DNA of 64,000 bases from Desulfoscipio gibsoniae DSM 7213 (GCF_000233715.2 NC_021184.1:1946001-2010000), one strand, 5' to 3'. Positions 52,212 through 63,249 are shown, counted from the stretch's first letter. Made by a program: numbers and translations. Notes: generated by a model from the letters alone, not told the origin.

Positions 52212-53735
52212 GTGAGCATGCAGGTAAAGCTGGAACAACTGCAGGCATTAAGGGGAAAAGTACAATCCGGCGGTGGTGATAAACGGATTGCCAAGCAGCA
52301 CGAGACAGGCAAAAAGACTGCACGGGAAAGGATAGATTATATTTTTGATCCCAACACCTTCAAGGAACTAGAAGTTTTTGCCGGGGACCCTAATAAAAAC
52401 CCGGGAGAAGGCGTGGTTACCGGCTATGGATTGGTAAATGGCCGAAAAGTATACATTTATGCACAGGACTTTACTGTTATAGGTGGTTCACTGGGTAAAA
52501 TCCATGCCCAAAAGATTTGTAAAGTGCTGGATTTGGCCATGCGCACTGGTGCTCCGGTAATAGGTTTGAACGATTCCGGTGGGGCGCGAATCCAGGAGGG
52601 TGTTGATGCTTTAAACGGGTATGGAGAAATTTTTTTCCGTAATACTGTTGCCTCGGGGGTTATACCGCAATTGTCCGTTATCATGGGACCGTGCGCCGGG
52701 GGGGCTGTGTATTCACCCGCTTTGATGGACTTTATATTTATGGTGGATGGCACTTCCCAAATGTTTATCACCGGACCACAGGTGATCAAAGCTGTCACCG
52801 GTGAGGAAGTTTCCATGGAGCAGCTGGGTGGTGCCTTAACCCATAACCAAATCAGCGGTGTAGCTCACTTCATGGGTAAAAGTGAGGAACACTGCCTGGA
52901 TATGGTCAAAGAACTTTTAAGCTATCTTCCTTCCAATAACCAGGAGTATGCTCCTTGTTATGAAGCCAATGAACCGGCAGTTAACCGTGAAGAGTTGCTC
53001 AATATTGTTCCTGTTCAGCCTAATATGCCCTATGATGTAAAAAAAGTTATTACTGCCGTTGTTGATGGTGGTGATTTTCTCGAAGTATTGCCTCTGTATG
53101 CTAAAAATGCGGTTATTGGTTTTGCCAGAGTAAACGGTCAATCCGTCGGTGTTATAGCTAACCAGCCCGACTATTTAGCGGGGTGTTTAGATATTAATGC
53201 ATCGGATAAAATAAGCCGTTTTGTACGCTTCTGTGATGCTTTTAATGTTCCACTGGTTACTTTTATGGATGTGCCCGGTTTCTTACCAGGTACGGCCCAG
53301 GAATTTGGTGGAATTATCAGGCATGGAGCCAAGATGTTATACGCTTATTCAGAAGCCACAGTACCCAAAATAACTGTTATATTACGTAAAGCATACGGAG
53401 GTGCATACCTGGCCATGTGTAGCAGCTCATTGAGGGCGGATATGGTTTATGCATGGCCTACAGCGGAAATTGCTGTTATGGGCCCTGAGGGCGCAGTTAA
53501 CATCATTAATCGCAGAGAAATTGCCGATGCTGCAGATCCTACGGAAGAAAGAAACCGCCTGGTGCAAGAGTATAGGGATAACTTTGCCAATCCCTATGTG
53601 GCCAGCGCCCGGGGTTTTGTGGATGATGTTATTGACCCGCGTGATACCAGGGCTAGAATTATTGACGCCCTGGGTATTTTAAATAGCAAACGGGAAAACA
53701 GGCCCAGTAAGAAGCATGGCAATTTGCCCGTATAG
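52212..53735 (+). CDS. mmdA: methylmalonyl-CoA/propionyl-CoA carboxyltransferase (12S/decarboxylase alpha type)
   Basis: The 507-residue carboxyltransferase has [18 protein letters not shown], a first CoA site with [38 protein letters not shown], and in the second domain [20 protein letters not shown] and [12 protein letters not shown]. It moves CO2 between methylmalonyl-CoA/propionyl-CoA and biotin. Here it should work with the 5S transcarboxylase at 55217 to transfer CO2 from oxaloacetate. GTG start behind GAGGGGG. A biotin-carrier protein is needed and is not encoded nearby. The next 514 bp hold no gene of normal size. Confidence 0.93.
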   Translation: MSMQVKLEQLQALRGKVQSGGGDKRIAKQHETGKKTARERIDYIFDPNTFKELEVFAGDPNKNPGEGVVTGYGLVNGRKVYIYAQDFTVIGGSLGKIHAQKICKVLDLAMRTGAPVIGLNDSGGARIQEGVDALNGYGEIFFRNTVASGVIPQLSVIMGPCAGGAVYSPALMDFIFMVDGTSQMFITGPQVIKAVTGEEVSMEQLGGALTHNQISGVAHFMGKSEEHCLDMVKELLSYLPSNNQEYAPCYEANEPAVNREELLNIVPVQPNMPYDVKKVITAVVDGGDFLEVLPLYAKNAVIGFARVNGQSVGVIANQPDYLAGCLDINASDKISRFVRFCDAFNVPLVTFMDVPGFLPGTAQEFGGIIRHGAKMLYAYSEATVPKITVILRKAYGGAYLAMCSSSLRADMVYAWPTAEIAVMGPEGAVNIINRREIADAADPTEERNRLVQEYRDNFANPYVASARGFVDDVIDPRDTRARIIDALGILNSKRENRPSKKHGNLPV

Positions 53736-55176
<1,441 letters not shown>

Positions 55177-55216
55177 TGGTAATATCCTGGCATTTGGAAA
55201 ACTGGGAGGTTTTATT

Positions 55217-56569
55217 ATGGGAGAGAATAGAAAAGTTAAAATAATGGATACAACTATGCGGGACGGCCATCAGTCATTATTAGCCACCCGTATGCGTACC
55301 GAGCATATGCTGCCAATTGCGGAGAAGGTAGAACAGGTGGGGTTCCACGCTGTGGAAATATGGGGCGGTGCCACGTTTGACTCTTGCATGCGCTTTCTTA
55401 ATGAAGATCCCTGGGAAAGGTTGCGGGAGGTACGCCGTCATTTTAAAAATAGTAAGCTGCAAATGTTGCTGCGCGGTCAAAACGTGGTGGGCTACAAGCA
55501 TTACGCGGATGATGTATTAGAGGAGTTTATAAAAAGAACAGTAGATAACGGTTTAGATATCTTTAGAATATTTGATGCTTTAAATGATACACGCAATATG
55601 GAGAAATCTATTGAGTATGTTAAACGGGAAGGAGCCCATGCCCAGGGTACGGTGGTTTATACCATCAGCCCGGTACACGATTATGAATTTTATATGCGTA
55701 TGGGTGCTGAACTTAAGGAAATGGGCGTTGATTCGCTTTGCTTAAAAGATATGGCTGGTATACTAGCGCCTCAGCCCGCTTATGATATTGTCAAAGGTTG
55801 GAAAGAAAAACTGGATATCATGGTTCAATTACATTGCCACTACACCAGCGGTATGGCCTCTATGACATATATGAAGGCAGTGGAGGCGGGAGTGGATGTG
55901 ATTGACTGTGCCATATCCTCCATGGCATTACAAAGCTCACAGCCATCCATTGAAAGTATGGTGGCGGCTCTAAAAGATACCCCTTATGACACAGGACTGG
56001 ATCTCGAGCTGCTTTCGGAAATTGCCGATTATTTCAAAGAAGTCCGTAAGCATTACGCTGAATTTGATAATGCCAGCTGTAGTCCGGATACCAATGTGTT
56101 AACTTATCAAATCCCTGGAGGTATGATTTCAAACTTTATCAATCAGCTTAAGGAACAAAATGCTCTGGATAAATTGCCTGAAGTATTGGCTGAGGTACCC
56201 CGGGTGAGAGAAGACTTTGGCTATCCGCCGCTGGTTACTCCCTCCAGTCAAATTGTGGGCTCTCAGGCAGCTTTGAATGTGCTGTTGGGTCAACGTTATA
56301 TGATTGCTACCAATGAGGTAAAGGACTACATGCGCGGCTTTTATGGTCGTCCTCCCGCGTCGGTTAATGAAGAAGCCCGGAAGAAAATTATTGGCGATGA
56401 GGAACCAATTAAATGTCGCCCCGCGGATTTGATTGAGCCGGAGTTGCCCAAAGCCAGGGAAGAATGCACGTCTTATATGGAGAAAGAGGAAGACGTTGTT
56501 TCGGTGGCCTTGTTCCCGCAGGTGGCACCTAAATTTTTGCAGGAAAGAAAGGCTAAGAATATTAAGTAG
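55217..56569 (+). CDS. oxaloacetate/pyruvate carboxyltransferase (transcarboxylase 5S type)
   Basis: The 450-residue DRE-TIM-barrel protein has MDTTMRDGHQSLLATRM, IWGGATFDSCMRFL, LRGQNVVGYKHYADDV, LCLKDMAGIL (carbamylated or active-site Lys) and the metal-ligand VQLHCHYTSGMASM. It moves a carboxyl group between oxaloacetate/pyruvate and biotin. With the 12S-type carboxyltransferase at 52212 it can make methylmalonyl-CoA and pyruvate from propionyl-CoA and oxaloacetate. The terminal domain that carries biotin in related enzymes is absent, and no carrier gene follows. A strong terminator ends the operon. Confidence 0.9.
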   Translation: MGENRKVKIMDTTMRDGHQSLLATRMRTEHMLPIAEKVEQVGFHAVEIWGGATFDSCMRFLNEDPWERLREVRRHFKNSKLQMLLRGQNVVGYKHYADDVLEEFIKRTVDNGLDIFRIFDALNDTRNMEKSIEYVKREGAHAQGTVVYTISPVHDYEFYMRMGAELKEMGVDSLCLKDMAGILAPQPAYDIVKGWKEKLDIMVQLHCHYTSGMASMTYMKAVEAGVDVIDCAISSMALQSSQPSIESMVAALKDTPYDTGLDLELLSEIADYFKEVRKHYAEFDNASCSPDTNVLTYQIPGGMISNFINQLKEQNALDKLPEVLAEVPRVREDFGYPPLVTPSSQIVGSQAALNVLLGQRYMIATNEVKDYMRGFYGRPPASVNEEARKKIIGDEEPIKCRPADLIEPELPKAREECTSYMEKEEDVVSVALFPQVAPKFLQERKAKNIK

Positions 56570-56627
56570 ATCTTGAAATTGTCCCAAATAAATACTGAAT
56601 TTTTTCCTGTTTAACTTTACAAAATGA

Positions 56628-56660
56628 AGCAGGCCCATTTTAATTGGGCCTGTTTTCTAT
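56628..56660 (+). terminator. terminator of the methylmalonyl-CoA operon
   Basis: CAGGCCCA (56630-56637) pairs with TGGGCCTG (56645-56652), followed by TTTTCT. Confidence 0.85.
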
Positions 56661-56814
56661 TAAACGTTTCATGTTTGTTCACTGTTTACCGGGTGATATA
56701 GGTGTAAATTTTGTTGGCTGGTTATCACCCAATGGGATTAACCCGAAAAGATGGTCGCTGCATTGCTTTTCTCATTGCTACCCGAACTGAACCTTGGTTT
56801 AAGATGAATGGCCA

Positions 56815-57486
56815 TTAATTGAAAGATAGGGAATTAAAATATTTTATACCATGGTTAATTGCCTGGGAACGGTTCTTAACATTAAGTTTCCTGAAAATAT
56901 TGCGCAGATGTGTTTTTATGGTATCCACAGAAAGGTGGGTGACTACGGATATTTCCTTGTTAGTCATGCCCTTGGTGAGGTGGAAAAGTATTTCCTTTTC
57001 CCTGGGGGTAAACTGTACAGTTTGCACCATAGTTTTTTCCGGTATGTTGGGGGTTTTTGTCAGCTTAATATAGTCGGTGACAATAGTATTAAATACAGTG
57101 GGATCAATTATCTTTTCCCCCAGGTGTACCCTGCGAATAGAATCAATGAGTTTTTCTTTAGAAATATGTTTTAAAATATACCCAGCAGCCCCAGCCTGCA
57201 GCGCTTGGCGCATAAATTCGCTATCCTCAAAAACAGTGAGGAAAATTATTTTTATTTCAGGATGTTCGTTAATTATTTTTCTGGCGGCTTCAATACCGTT
57301 AGTGGCCCCCATTTTTATATCCATCAGGACAATATCCGGCTGAATTTTGCGGGCCATCAGATTGGCCTCATCACCATCTCCGCAAGTGCCCACAATAGAA
57401 ATATCCTCACAGTCGCCCAGCATGGTTGTCAGTCCCTCTCTAATCATAAGGTGATCGTCTACTATCATGAGGTTTATCAGTGACAT
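56815..57486 (-). CDS. LuxR/NarL-type response regulator
   Basis: The 223-residue regulator has a receiver domain (LINLMIVDDHLMIREGLTTM, phosphorylation Asp in IVLMDIKMG, Thr in IFLTVFED and Lys in YILKHISKEK) and a LuxR HTH (FTPREKEILFHLTKGMTNKE, LSVDTIKTHLRNIFRKLNV). A cognate kinase is not next to it. The ATG at 57486 follows AAGGAGGTAAG, while the start ten codons upstream has no better site. A palindrome lies 40 bp upstream. Confidence 0.9.
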   Translation of the reverse strand: MSLINLMIVDDHLMIREGLTTMLGDCEDISIVGTCGDGDEANLMARKIQPDIVLMDIKMGATNGIEAARKIINEHPEIKIIFLTVFEDSEFMRQALQAGAAGYILKHISKEKLIDSIRRVHLGEKIIDPTVFNTIVTDYIKLTKTPNIPEKTMVQTVQFTPREKEILFHLTKGMTNKEISVVTHLSVDTIKTHLRNIFRKLNVKNRSQAINHGIKYFNSLSFN

Positions 57487-57526
57487 ATGCCTTACCTCCT
57501 TAAATTTTTCTAACATTACCCTGCTG

Positions 57527-57548
57527 AACGGGTTTTTAAAAACCTGTT
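57527..57548. promoter_or_regulatory. palindrome upstream of the LuxR-type regulator
   Basis: AACGGGTTTTTAAAAACCTGTT holds the perfect core GGTTTTTAAAAACC and near-matching ends. It sits about 40 bp before the regulator's start, a position suited to autoregulation. Confidence 0.45.
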
Positions 57549-57951
57549 TGTAAGAGTTTCAACCACCTAACTAATTATTGGGATCAAAGACAATATTCCC
57601 GTTGGTTTGTCCATCGGTATTACGCCATAACTTTGTGAAATAATTCCTTTTCGACACAAAACAACAATTAGCAAGTAAATTCGCTAAAATTTTTGGCAGT
57701 TCTAAAAAATCTGATATTAAATTTTACACCTTGTTATAAATAAGTGTCAATATTATAACCGGTTAGTTTAGCCTGAAAAGGTTAATCCCCGATTCACCCT
57801 TATCTAACCTGGCTTTCATGCTTTTAAGCGATTTTTTTTTCAAGTCCCTTGTCTTATTATCATAATAACACTTCGGAACCTGGCTTGCCAGCAGGGCTTC
57901 ACCTCCAAGGCCATAAAACACCGCTGCTGCCCAATATAAGGGGGTTAGGCC
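57549..57951. other. intergenic region between the LuxR regulator and the methyltransferase
   Basis: About 400 bp between divergent genes. A/T rich with no open frame of note; no clear sigma-A or sigma-54 promoter was identified. A GGGGG ribosome site lies before the methyltransferase ATG. Confidence 0.45.
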
Positions 57952-58701
57952 ATGGGAAAAGTAAGTGACTTACAACCCTTTATCTGGGGTCTCACTGAAG
58001 GACATCGTAAAATAATCAATAAATTGGTTGAAAACAATAATATTAAATGTGCTTTGGACGTTGCCTGTGGTTATGGTGAAACTGCAATTATGTTGGCCAG
58101 CCTTGGTGTTGAGGTTGTTTCCCTGGGCACTGACCCCCGAATTGTTGAGAGGGCCAAACACAGAGCAGTAGAGGCGGGGCATAATCCTACCTTTTTGCTG
58201 GGGGATATGCGAGATGTTTCCACCTATTATGCAAAGAGGTGTGACCTGATAACATGTATGGGAAATTCCCTTTCCTATCTCACAAACACTGATGATATTT
58301 GGGGAACGTTGGCTCAGTTTTACACTTTGCTGCTTCCCGGTGGGATGCTTGTGATACATACCCTGAATTACGACTTAATTTGGGAAAGGGAGAAAAAATT
58401 TTCTCTGCCAGAGTTTATGGGGTCAGGGATGACCGTAATGGCACAACTTCAGGGTAATCCGGGCCACGGTGATACCAAAATTGTTTTTAGCGTTGTAACT
58501 GTGCAAAAAGGTAAGGTAACTCAGACATTTGAATACCCTATTAAACCGCTATTTTGTCGTGATCTTAATATGTTGCTTGCAGAGATGGGTTTTCAAAAAA
58601 TCAAGAATTACAATCCTGATGGCAGGAAAAATGGCAACGAATGTTTGCATAATATTACCTTGGCTTACCGGCCCGGGGGCCGGGAAAATAATGTCGGTTA
58701 A
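57952..58701 (+). CDS. class I SAM-dependent methyltransferase
   Basis: The 249-residue protein has the SAM-binding motif ALDVACGYGETAIMLASLGV near residue 34, GTDPRIVERAKHRA as the acidic motif, LGDMRDVSTY, LITCMGNSLSYL and LLPGGMLVIHTLN. It resembles small-molecule or glycine/sarcosine-type methyltransferases, but the substrate cannot be named. It starts the gene run leading into SDR, thiolase and the benzoyl-CoA genes, 15 bp before the SDR, so a link to that pathway is possible though not obvious. Confidence 0.72.
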   Translation: MGKVSDLQPFIWGLTEGHRKIINKLVENNNIKCALDVACGYGETAIMLASLGVEVVSLGTDPRIVERAKHRAVEAGHNPTFLLGDMRDVSTYYAKRCDLITCMGNSLSYLTNTDDIWGTLAQFYTLLLPGGMLVIHTLNYDLIWEREKKFSLPEFMGSGMTVMAQLQGNPGHGDTKIVFSVVTVQKGKVTQTFEYPIKPLFCRDLNMLLAEMGFQKIKNYNPDGRKNGNECLHNITLAYRPGGRENNVG

Positions 58702-58716
58702 CAGGGAGTGATAGAT

Positions 58717-59463
58717 GTGAAGCTTCAGGATAAAGTGGCCATAGTTACGGGGGCGCGGCAGGGGATAGGCGAGTCGGCAGCGCTGGCACTGGCCAAGGAA
58801 GGTGCAGCGGTAGTTATGGTCAGCCGCAGCATCAGCCCGGATAGTCCGGTGGTAGCAAAAGTAAAGGAACTGGGTGCCCGGTACCTCGCAATGAGTGTAG
58901 ATATATCTGACCGGGAACAAGTTCAGAAAATGGTGGATGAAACCCTGGCAGCGTTTGGTAGGGTAGACATTTTATTTAATAATGCGGGAATCAGCAAGCC
59001 CGCTATGTTGTGGAAAATGACACCTGAGCAATGGGATGAAGTAATAAAGATCAACCTGACAGGTACATTTTACTGCATGCAGGCAGTGGCAAAACCAATG
59101 ATGGAGCAAAAAACCGGTTCAATAATAAATGTAACATCCTCTGCTGGATTGCTCGGTACGATTGGCCAGGTTAACTATACGGCGGCCAAAGGTGGAGTCT
59201 ACGCACTCACCAAATCCGCTGCTAAAGAATTGGCCAGGTATAATATCCGGGTTAATAACATAGCACCCATGGCCGAAACTGAAATGACCAAAAAGATATC
59301 AAGTGATCCTAAATTTAGTGCTAAATATCTTGAGCGTATTCCGTTGGGCCGTTTTGCACAGCCTGAAGAAATCGGCCCGATGATAGTATTTTTGGCATCT
59401 GATGAATCAGCGTATATAACAGGCCAGACCATCTGTATAGATGGCGGTATGGTAATGTTGTAA
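58717..59463 (+). CDS. short-chain dehydrogenase/reductase (3-hydroxyacyl-CoA dehydrogenase type)
   Basis: The 248-residue SDR has the cofactor motif TGARQGIGESAALALAKEG, the structural NNAG, the Ser in NVTSSAGLLG, the YxxxK in YTAAKGGVYALTKS, and the typical end GQTICIDGGMVML. It fits a 3-hydroxyacyl-CoA or 3-oxoacyl reductase. The chosen GTG is 8 nt after GGAG; the GTG at 58708 is part of that site. The following thiolase and DUF35 genes suggest that it oxidises a hydroxyacyl-CoA which the thiolase then cleaves. Confidence 0.85.
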   Translation: MKLQDKVAIVTGARQGIGESAALALAKEGAAVVMVSRSISPDSPVVAKVKELGARYLAMSVDISDREQVQKMVDETLAAFGRVDILFNNAGISKPAMLWKMTPEQWDEVIKINLTGTFYCMQAVAKPMMEQKTGSIINVTSSAGLLGTIGQVNYTAAKGGVYALTKSAAKELARYNIRVNNIAPMAETEMTKKISSDPKFSAKYLERIPLGRFAQPEEIGPMIVFLASDESAYITGQTICIDGGMVML

Positions 59464-59505
59464 TTTTACTAACCGGTTAAAGTATTTATCCCGGGGAGGT
59501 TCAAT

Positions 59506-60660
59506 ATGTCAAAAGATGTAGCTATAATTGGCGTAGGCCAAAGTGCATTTGTGAGGGGCTATCAGGGATCGATAAGAGAGTTGGCCTTTGAGGCTTTTAG
59601 AGAAGCTATGCAAGACGCTGGAATAAGCAAAAGTGACATTGACGCATCAATTATTTGTTCTGCGCCAGAATATGACAGCCAGCGTAGCCCTTCGGGGATC
59701 ATTGCCGAGTATCTCGGGCTAAACCCTCAGCCTACCTTTGCGGTAGAGACAGTATGCTCATCCAGTACCACAGGACTACGGGCAGGTTATGCGATGGTTA
59801 AATCGGGCCTACATGATATTATAGTGGTTCTGGGTTTTCAAAAAATGTCGGAAATCTCTTCAGCTGATTCCCAAGAACGGATGGGTCGGGGTGGCGACAT
59901 TATGTGGGAATCACCTTTTGGCTCTATGATGCCCGCATATTACGCTATGCACGCCTGCGCTCATTTTGATAAATACGGCAGCACGGAAAAAGATCTGGCT
60001 ATGATTAGGGTAAAGGCTGCCAAGTACGGCACGATTAATGAAAAGGCCGTGTACCGCAAGGAGGTCAGCTTGGAGGATGCATTAAACGCTCCATATGTCA
60101 GTAGTCCCCTCAAGCGATTTGACTGCTGTGCCAATGCTGACGGTGCTTCTTGCATAATCATTGCAAACAAGGACAGAGCTAAGGATATTTGCCCAAAGCC
60201 GGTTTGGTTTATGGGTTTGGGTTCAGCTACGGCATCCATGACGCTTACGAACCGTGACACCCTTTACGGTATAGCATGCGCCCGCAAGGCCGCTCAAGAG
60301 GCTTATGCCATGGCGGGGGTAACACCCCAGGATATTGATGTGGCAGAAGTTCATGATTGTTTTACCATAGCTGAACTGCTGGCTTATGAAGCCCTGGGGT
60401 TTGCCGAGCCGGGTAAGGGAGTCGAGCTGATCCGTGAAGGGCAAACATATATTGGCGGCAAAATACCGGTCAATGTTGACGGTGGCTTGCTCTCCAAGGG
60501 ACACCCCATCGGTGCAACGGGTGGCTCGCAAGTGCGCACCATCGTGTTGCAGTTGCGTGATGAAGCTGGGGGCATGCAGGTTCCAGGGGCCGAAATAGGA
60601 TTGATTCATAATATTGGCGGAGTGGGTGTTTACGGCAACGTGATCATCCTGGGGAGGTAG
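59506..60660 (+). CDS. thiolase-family protein (SCP-x/BbsB-like)
   Basis: The 384-residue thiolase has an N-terminus SKDVAIIGVGQSAFVRGYQG, the nucleophile Cys in ETVCSSSTTGLRAGYAM near residue 84, VHDCFTIAELLAYEALGF near 285 and LLSKGHPIGATGGSQVRTIV near 330. It belongs to the lipid-transfer/SCP-x group rather than the ThlA group, and lacks the second Cys motif of classical thiolases. Proteins of this group work with a DUF35 zinc-ribbon partner, which is encoded 5 bp downstream. BbsB of toluene degraders is such an enzyme; benzoylsuccinyl-CoA or another 3-oxoacyl-CoA is the inferred substrate. Confidence 0.82.
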   Translation: MSKDVAIIGVGQSAFVRGYQGSIRELAFEAFREAMQDAGISKSDIDASIICSAPEYDSQRSPSGIIAEYLGLNPQPTFAVETVCSSSTTGLRAGYAMVKSGLHDIIVVLGFQKMSEISSADSQERMGRGGDIMWESPFGSMMPAYYAMHACAHFDKYGSTEKDLAMIRVKAAKYGTINEKAVYRKEVSLEDALNAPYVSSPLKRFDCCANADGASCIIIANKDRAKDICPKPVWFMGLGSATASMTLTNRDTLYGIACARKAAQEAYAMAGVTPQDIDVAEVHDCFTIAELLAYEALGFAEPGKGVELIREGQTYIGGKIPVNVDGGLLSKGHPIGATGGSQVRTIVLQLRDEAGGMQVPGAEIGLIHNIGGVGVYGNVIILGR

Positions 60661-60665
60661 AAGTG

Positions 60666-61076
60666 ATGGGATTTGAGAAGTTCGGAAGAAAAAGTTTTGC
60701 TTCCCAGACCAAGGTTGAATCTTTTGTTGAATACCTTGCAAAGGGTGAACTAAGTGGAACACAATGTAAGTCCTGCGGGAAGCAATATTTCCCCCCACGG
60801 GCGGATTGCGCAGAATGCCTGGGTAACGAAATGGACTGGTTTAAAATTGAGGGAACAGGCAACCTGGTTAGTTTTACTAAGGCGGGCTTTGCGCCCACCG
60901 GTTTCGAGGCAGATGTGCCCTATACTCTTGCCTTGGCGGATTTTAACGGTATAAAAGTTTTCGGCAGGCTTGACAGCAGTATTCCAAAAGAAGAAGTAAG
61001 TGTTGGCATGGCCTTGCAAATAAATATTTTAAATCTGCCCGATGGCCAGTTGTCTTATGAATTTGTTAAATCATAA
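60666..61076 (+). CDS. DUF35 zinc-ribbon/OB-fold protein, thiolase partner
   Basis: The 136-residue protein has the rubredoxin-like zinc ribbon CKSCGKQYFPPRADCAEC at about residues 34-51 and an OB-fold with GTGNLVSFTKAGFAP, PYTLALADF and GIKVFGRL. DUF35 proteins bind acyl-CoA and assemble with SCP-x-type thiolases (for example BbsA with BbsB). The ribosome site GGGGAGG overlaps the thiolase stop codon, showing tight coupling; ATG 60666 is preferred, GTG 60663 is possible. Confidence 0.85.
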   Translation: MGFEKFGRKSFASQTKVESFVEYLAKGELSGTQCKSCGKQYFPPRADCAECLGNEMDWFKIEGTGNLVSFTKAGFAPTGFEADVPYTLALADFNGIKVFGRLDSSIPKEEVSVGMALQINILNLPDGQLSYEFVKS

Positions 61077-61227
61077 AACATAATGTGTTTAATTAGTTCC
61101 TTAAACAGGGGGTGGTTAACGACGACAAGTGTAACTGCCGGCGTGACTAATGCTAGAATTGATTGGTTAGAATGGTGTAAGTAGTAAATTATTAATAAAA
61201 TAAAAGTTATGTATGGGAGGAATAAGA

Positions 61228-62358
61228 ATGGATCTTAATAAGTGGCCCCGCCAAACCGATGTTAAAAACCATGAGTTGTTTGATGAACAGCATTTTGGTA
61301 CCGAAGCACCGTGCGTACTTTATGAGAAAAGACCTGTAAAAGACAATAAAGGTAATGAGGTTCCTGGCCTTTATTCCGCTTGGATTATTCTTAACAACCC
61401 TAAACAGTACAACTCCTATACCACGGAAATGGTTAAAGGCGTTATTGCTGGTTGTGCCAAGGCATCCGCGGACAGGTCAGTGGTGGCCGTTATATTTACC
61501 GCTGTGGGAGACAAAGCATTCTGCACCGGTGGCAATACTGTTGAGTATGCCGAATATTACAGCAGCAACCCCAGTGAATATATGCAATACATGGATCTGT
61601 TCAATGGCATGGTTGATGGCCTCCTCGATTGCAAGAAGCCGGTTATTTGCCGGGTCAATGGCATGCGGGTAGCTGGTGGACAAGAAATCGGCATGGCCTG
61701 TGACATTGCCATTGCTTCAGACTTGGCCATTTTCGGTCAGGCCGGTCCCAGACATGGTTCCGCACCGGTTGGCGGTAGCACTGACTTCCTGCACTGGAAT
61801 TTGAGCATGGAGAATGCCATGTGGAACTGCGTTTCCTGCGAAATGTGGAGTGCCTATAAAATGGTGAATAAGGGATTAATATCCAAGGCAGTTCCTGTGC
61901 TCAAAGTTAATGGTGAATTTATCCGCAACCCGCAGGTAATTACTGATAAATTTGTTGAAAACGGTGAAATTGTCTACGGGGACCCTGTCACGGGTGAAGC
62001 TGCAGCCAAGGCCAAGCAGCTAGTGAAGGAAGCAGAAGTTGACTTTTCACTTCTAGATGCTGAAATTGAGAAATTAATCTGGACCTTTACAAACCTGTTC
62101 CCCAACTGTCTGCAAATGTCCATTGACATGATGAGGCAAAAGAAGAAATTCTTCTGGGATATGAACAAACTGGCGTACCGTCATTGGCTGGGTACCAATA
62201 TGAGCAGTGAGGCGTACCTTGGATTTAACGCATTTAGCACTAAGAGGCTGACTGGCAAGGACACCATTGATTTCATTAAATACCGTCAACTGCTTGCCGA
62301 AGCTAAGCCGTTTGACCAGGAATTGGTCGATGCGGTTATGGCGCCGCGTAAAGAATAA
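61228..62358 (+). CDS. oah: 6-oxocyclohex-1-ene-1-carbonyl-CoA hydrolase (ring-opening)
   Basis: The 376-residue crotonase-superfamily enzyme (also called BamA) starts MDLNKWPRQTDVKNHELFDE and contains LILNNPKQYNSYTTEMVKGV-like sequence, DKAFCTGGNTVEYAEYYSSN near 100, RVNGMRVAGGQEIGMACDIA and FGQAGPRHGSAPVGGSTDFL. It adds two waters to 6-oxocyclohexenecarbonyl-CoA, opening the ring to 3-hydroxypimelyl-CoA, and is a standard marker of anaerobic aromatic degradation. The ATG is 6 nt after GGGAGGA; an ATG 15 bases upstream lies in that site. dch and had follow. Confidence 0.93.
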   Translation: MDLNKWPRQTDVKNHELFDEQHFGTEAPCVLYEKRPVKDNKGNEVPGLYSAWIILNNPKQYNSYTTEMVKGVIAGCAKASADRSVVAVIFTAVGDKAFCTGGNTVEYAEYYSSNPSEYMQYMDLFNGMVDGLLDCKKPVICRVNGMRVAGGQEIGMACDIAIASDLAIFGQAGPRHGSAPVGGSTDFLHWNLSMENAMWNCVSCEMWSAYKMVNKGLISKAVPVLKVNGEFIRNPQVITDKFVENGEIVYGDPVTGEAAAKAKQLVKEAEVDFSLLDAEIEKLIWTFTNLFPNCLQMSIDMMRQKKKFFWDMNKLAYRHWLGTNMSSEAYLGFNAFSTKRLTGKDTIDFIKYRQLLAEAKPFDQELVDAVMAPRKE

Positions 62359-62398
62359 GGTTGTTTTAAATAATTCCTTTATATTTGATTATGAAAAA

Positions 62399-62428
62399 GG
62401 TGGAGGGGCGAGGCTTAGTCTCTCCGCC
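62399..62428 (+). terminator. weak hairpin between oah and dch
   Basis: GGTGGAG (62399-62405) pairs with CTCCGCC (62422-62428, one G-U). No T run follows; it may only attenuate. Confidence 0.35.
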
Positions 62429-62437
62429 TGTTATAAT
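62429..62437 (+). promoter_or_regulatory. extended -10 element upstream of dch
   Basis: TGTTATAAT is a TGnTATAAT extended -10 about 48 nt before the dch start, directly after a hairpin. No clear -35 box is visible. It suggests that dch-had can be transcribed apart from oah. Confidence 0.4.
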
Positions 62438-62484
62438 ATATAGTCCAAGTTGGCATCTTAATTAGATGTACATGGGGGGATAAT

Positions 62485-63249
62485 ATGAGTTACAATTTTA
62501 TCAAGGTAAGTAATGAAGATGGATTGATTTCCATAACTCTTAACAGCCCGCCACTTAATGTTTTAACTATTCCGATGATGGAGGAATTAGCTGACGCATT
62601 TGCATGGGCCAAGGAGCAGTCTGGTAGTCTTATCGTTTTAGGTGCCGAAGGGAAGGCCTTTTCGGCAGGTGTGGACGTTGCTGACCACACGCCGGATAAG
62701 GTATCAAGAATGATTGAGGTATTTGACAGCATATTCCATAATATGTATGCCAATGACAAGCCCATTGTGGCAGCCGTTAACGGCGCGGCTTTGGGTGGTG
62801 GTTATGAGTTGGTTCTTTTCTGTGATATGGTCGTAGCTTCAGAAAAAGCGAAATTCGGGCAGCCGGAAATTGCTGTCGGCGTATTTCCACCCCTGGCTTC
62901 CTATATGCTCCCCAGGTTAACCTCTATGCCCCATGCCATGGAATTGCTTTTGAGTGGTGAAGTATTTAATGCCGCCAAGGCTGATAAGCTGGGACTGGTG
63001 AACACTGTTCTGCCCGTTGATTCCTTTGATGAAGGCGTGATGCAATTTTTACAAAGGTTTATGACCATGAGTCCAATAGTGCTTGCGATGACTAAAAAGG
63101 CTATTAAAGCCGGCCTAAATAAGGGCTTTGTTGATGGTCTAAAGGCTATCGATGATATTTACCTGAATGAATTAATGCCAACCGCGGATGCCGTGGAAGG
63201 ATTAAAAGCTTTTATGGAAAAGCGCAAACCTGTCTGGCAGGGTAAATAA
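62485..63249 (+). CDS. dch: cyclohexa-1,5-diene-1-carbonyl-CoA hydratase
   Basis: The 254-residue crotonase-fold protein has LNSPPLNVLTIPMMEELADA, GKAFSAGVDVADHTPDK, NGAALGGGYELVLFCDMVVA and KFGQPEIAVGVFPPLASYML. The VFPPLASYMLP and short N-terminus are typical of dienoyl-CoA hydratases (Dch/BamR). It adds water to the diene made by benzoyl-CoA reductase, giving 6-hydroxycyclohex-1-ene-1-carbonyl-CoA, the substrate of the next gene's product. GGGGGG site 6 nt before ATG. The order oah-dch-had is the lower benzoyl-CoA pathway. Confidence 0.88.
   Translation: MSYNFIKVSNEDGLISITLNSPPLNVLTIPMMEELADAFAWAKEQSGSLIVLGAEGKAFSAGVDVADHTPDKVSRMIEVFDSIFHNMYANDKPIVAAVNGAALGGGYELVLFCDMVVASEKAKFGQPEIAVGVFPPLASYMLPRLTSMPHAMELLLSGEVFNAAKADKLGLVNTVLPVDSFDEGVMQFLQRFMTMSPIVLAMTKKAIKAGLNKGFVDGLKAIDDIYLNELMPTADAVEGLKAFMEKRKPVWQGK

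Noticed and set aside
61139-61154. Possible sigma-54 box before oah (GG and GC 10 nt apart)
   Set aside because: Only the spacing fits; CGGCGTG and ATGC each differ from the consensus, so it is below a level worth annotating.
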